A stretch of 5,241 bases of DNA, taken from NCBI GenBank assembly GCA_031276375.1, contig JAISNE010000173.1:1-5241 (forward strand), written 5' to 3'. A program made the translations under genes and the position numbers. This DNA comes from Accumulibacter sp. GTDB taxonomy: Bacteria; Pseudomonadota; Gammaproteobacteria; Burkholderiales; Rhodocyclaceae. Below, piece by piece: positions 5,182 to 5,241 of the stretch (position 1 is its first letter; every line of letters begins with the position of its first letter). The notes beneath the pieces are model-generated. The model searched no databases. It had not been told where the DNA came from and saw only the letters and a list, made by a program, of their open reading frames with translations.

Positions 5182-5241
5182 TTCGTGGGACTATACAAAA
5201 TTGACCGCAATCCCGATACGTCAGACTTACATATCAACGGC
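5182..5241. other. Non-coding right edge
   Basis: These 60 bp are AT-richer than the palindromes. No gene, promoter or repeat that I would defend is visible. A TTGACC is present near 5211 but lacks a -10 at the right distance. Confidence 0.3.

Overview
The window suggests a GC-rich Gram-negative bacterium of the Pseudomonadota. A full-length HAE1-type RND efflux permease and an Hsp15/HslR protein are both typical of that phylum. The style of the RND protein and the REP-like palindromes would fit a betaproteobacterium, for example a Rhodocyclales relative, but that placement is an impression and was not tested.

Layout from left to right. Positions 2-187 (+) hold the last 61 codons of a SAM-dependent C-methyltransferase of the sugar-modifying type. 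By eye this piece is much more AT-rich (about 44% GC) than the rest. Positions 177-518 (-) hold a decayed fragment of an IS630-type transposase, which separates the methyltransferase tail from a minus-strand gene block. Transcription of that block runs from right to left: a 65-aa antitoxin-like protein (4659-4856), a GNAT acetyltransferase (4073-4591), a complete 1030-aa RND permease (984-4076) and hslR (565-978). GNAT and RND overlap by 4 nt (ATGA), and RND and hslR are 5 nt apart, so these three are very probably one translationally coupled operon. The antitoxin-like gene lies 67 bp upstream on the same strand and may share the transcript.

The right end (4857-5241) has no gene. It holds a perfect 7-bp stem-loop in the leader of the antitoxin-like gene, then a group of four short 3-nt-loop hairpins. 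Two of these are near-identical REP-like units preceded by GGAG, lying in inverted orientation at the two ends of a ~139-bp imperfect palindrome, which resembles a REPIN.

How the genes might work together: the RND pump would need a periplasmic adaptor and an outer-membrane channel, and neither is beside it here. Its usual upstream partner position is taken by a GNAT enzyme. The antitoxin-like gene lacks its usual toxin partner. Together with the IS remnant and the palindromic element, this looks like a rearranged accessory stretch. I see no clear new defence or metabolic system. The unusual points are the GNAT-RND coupling, the orphan antitoxin and the REP-like element.
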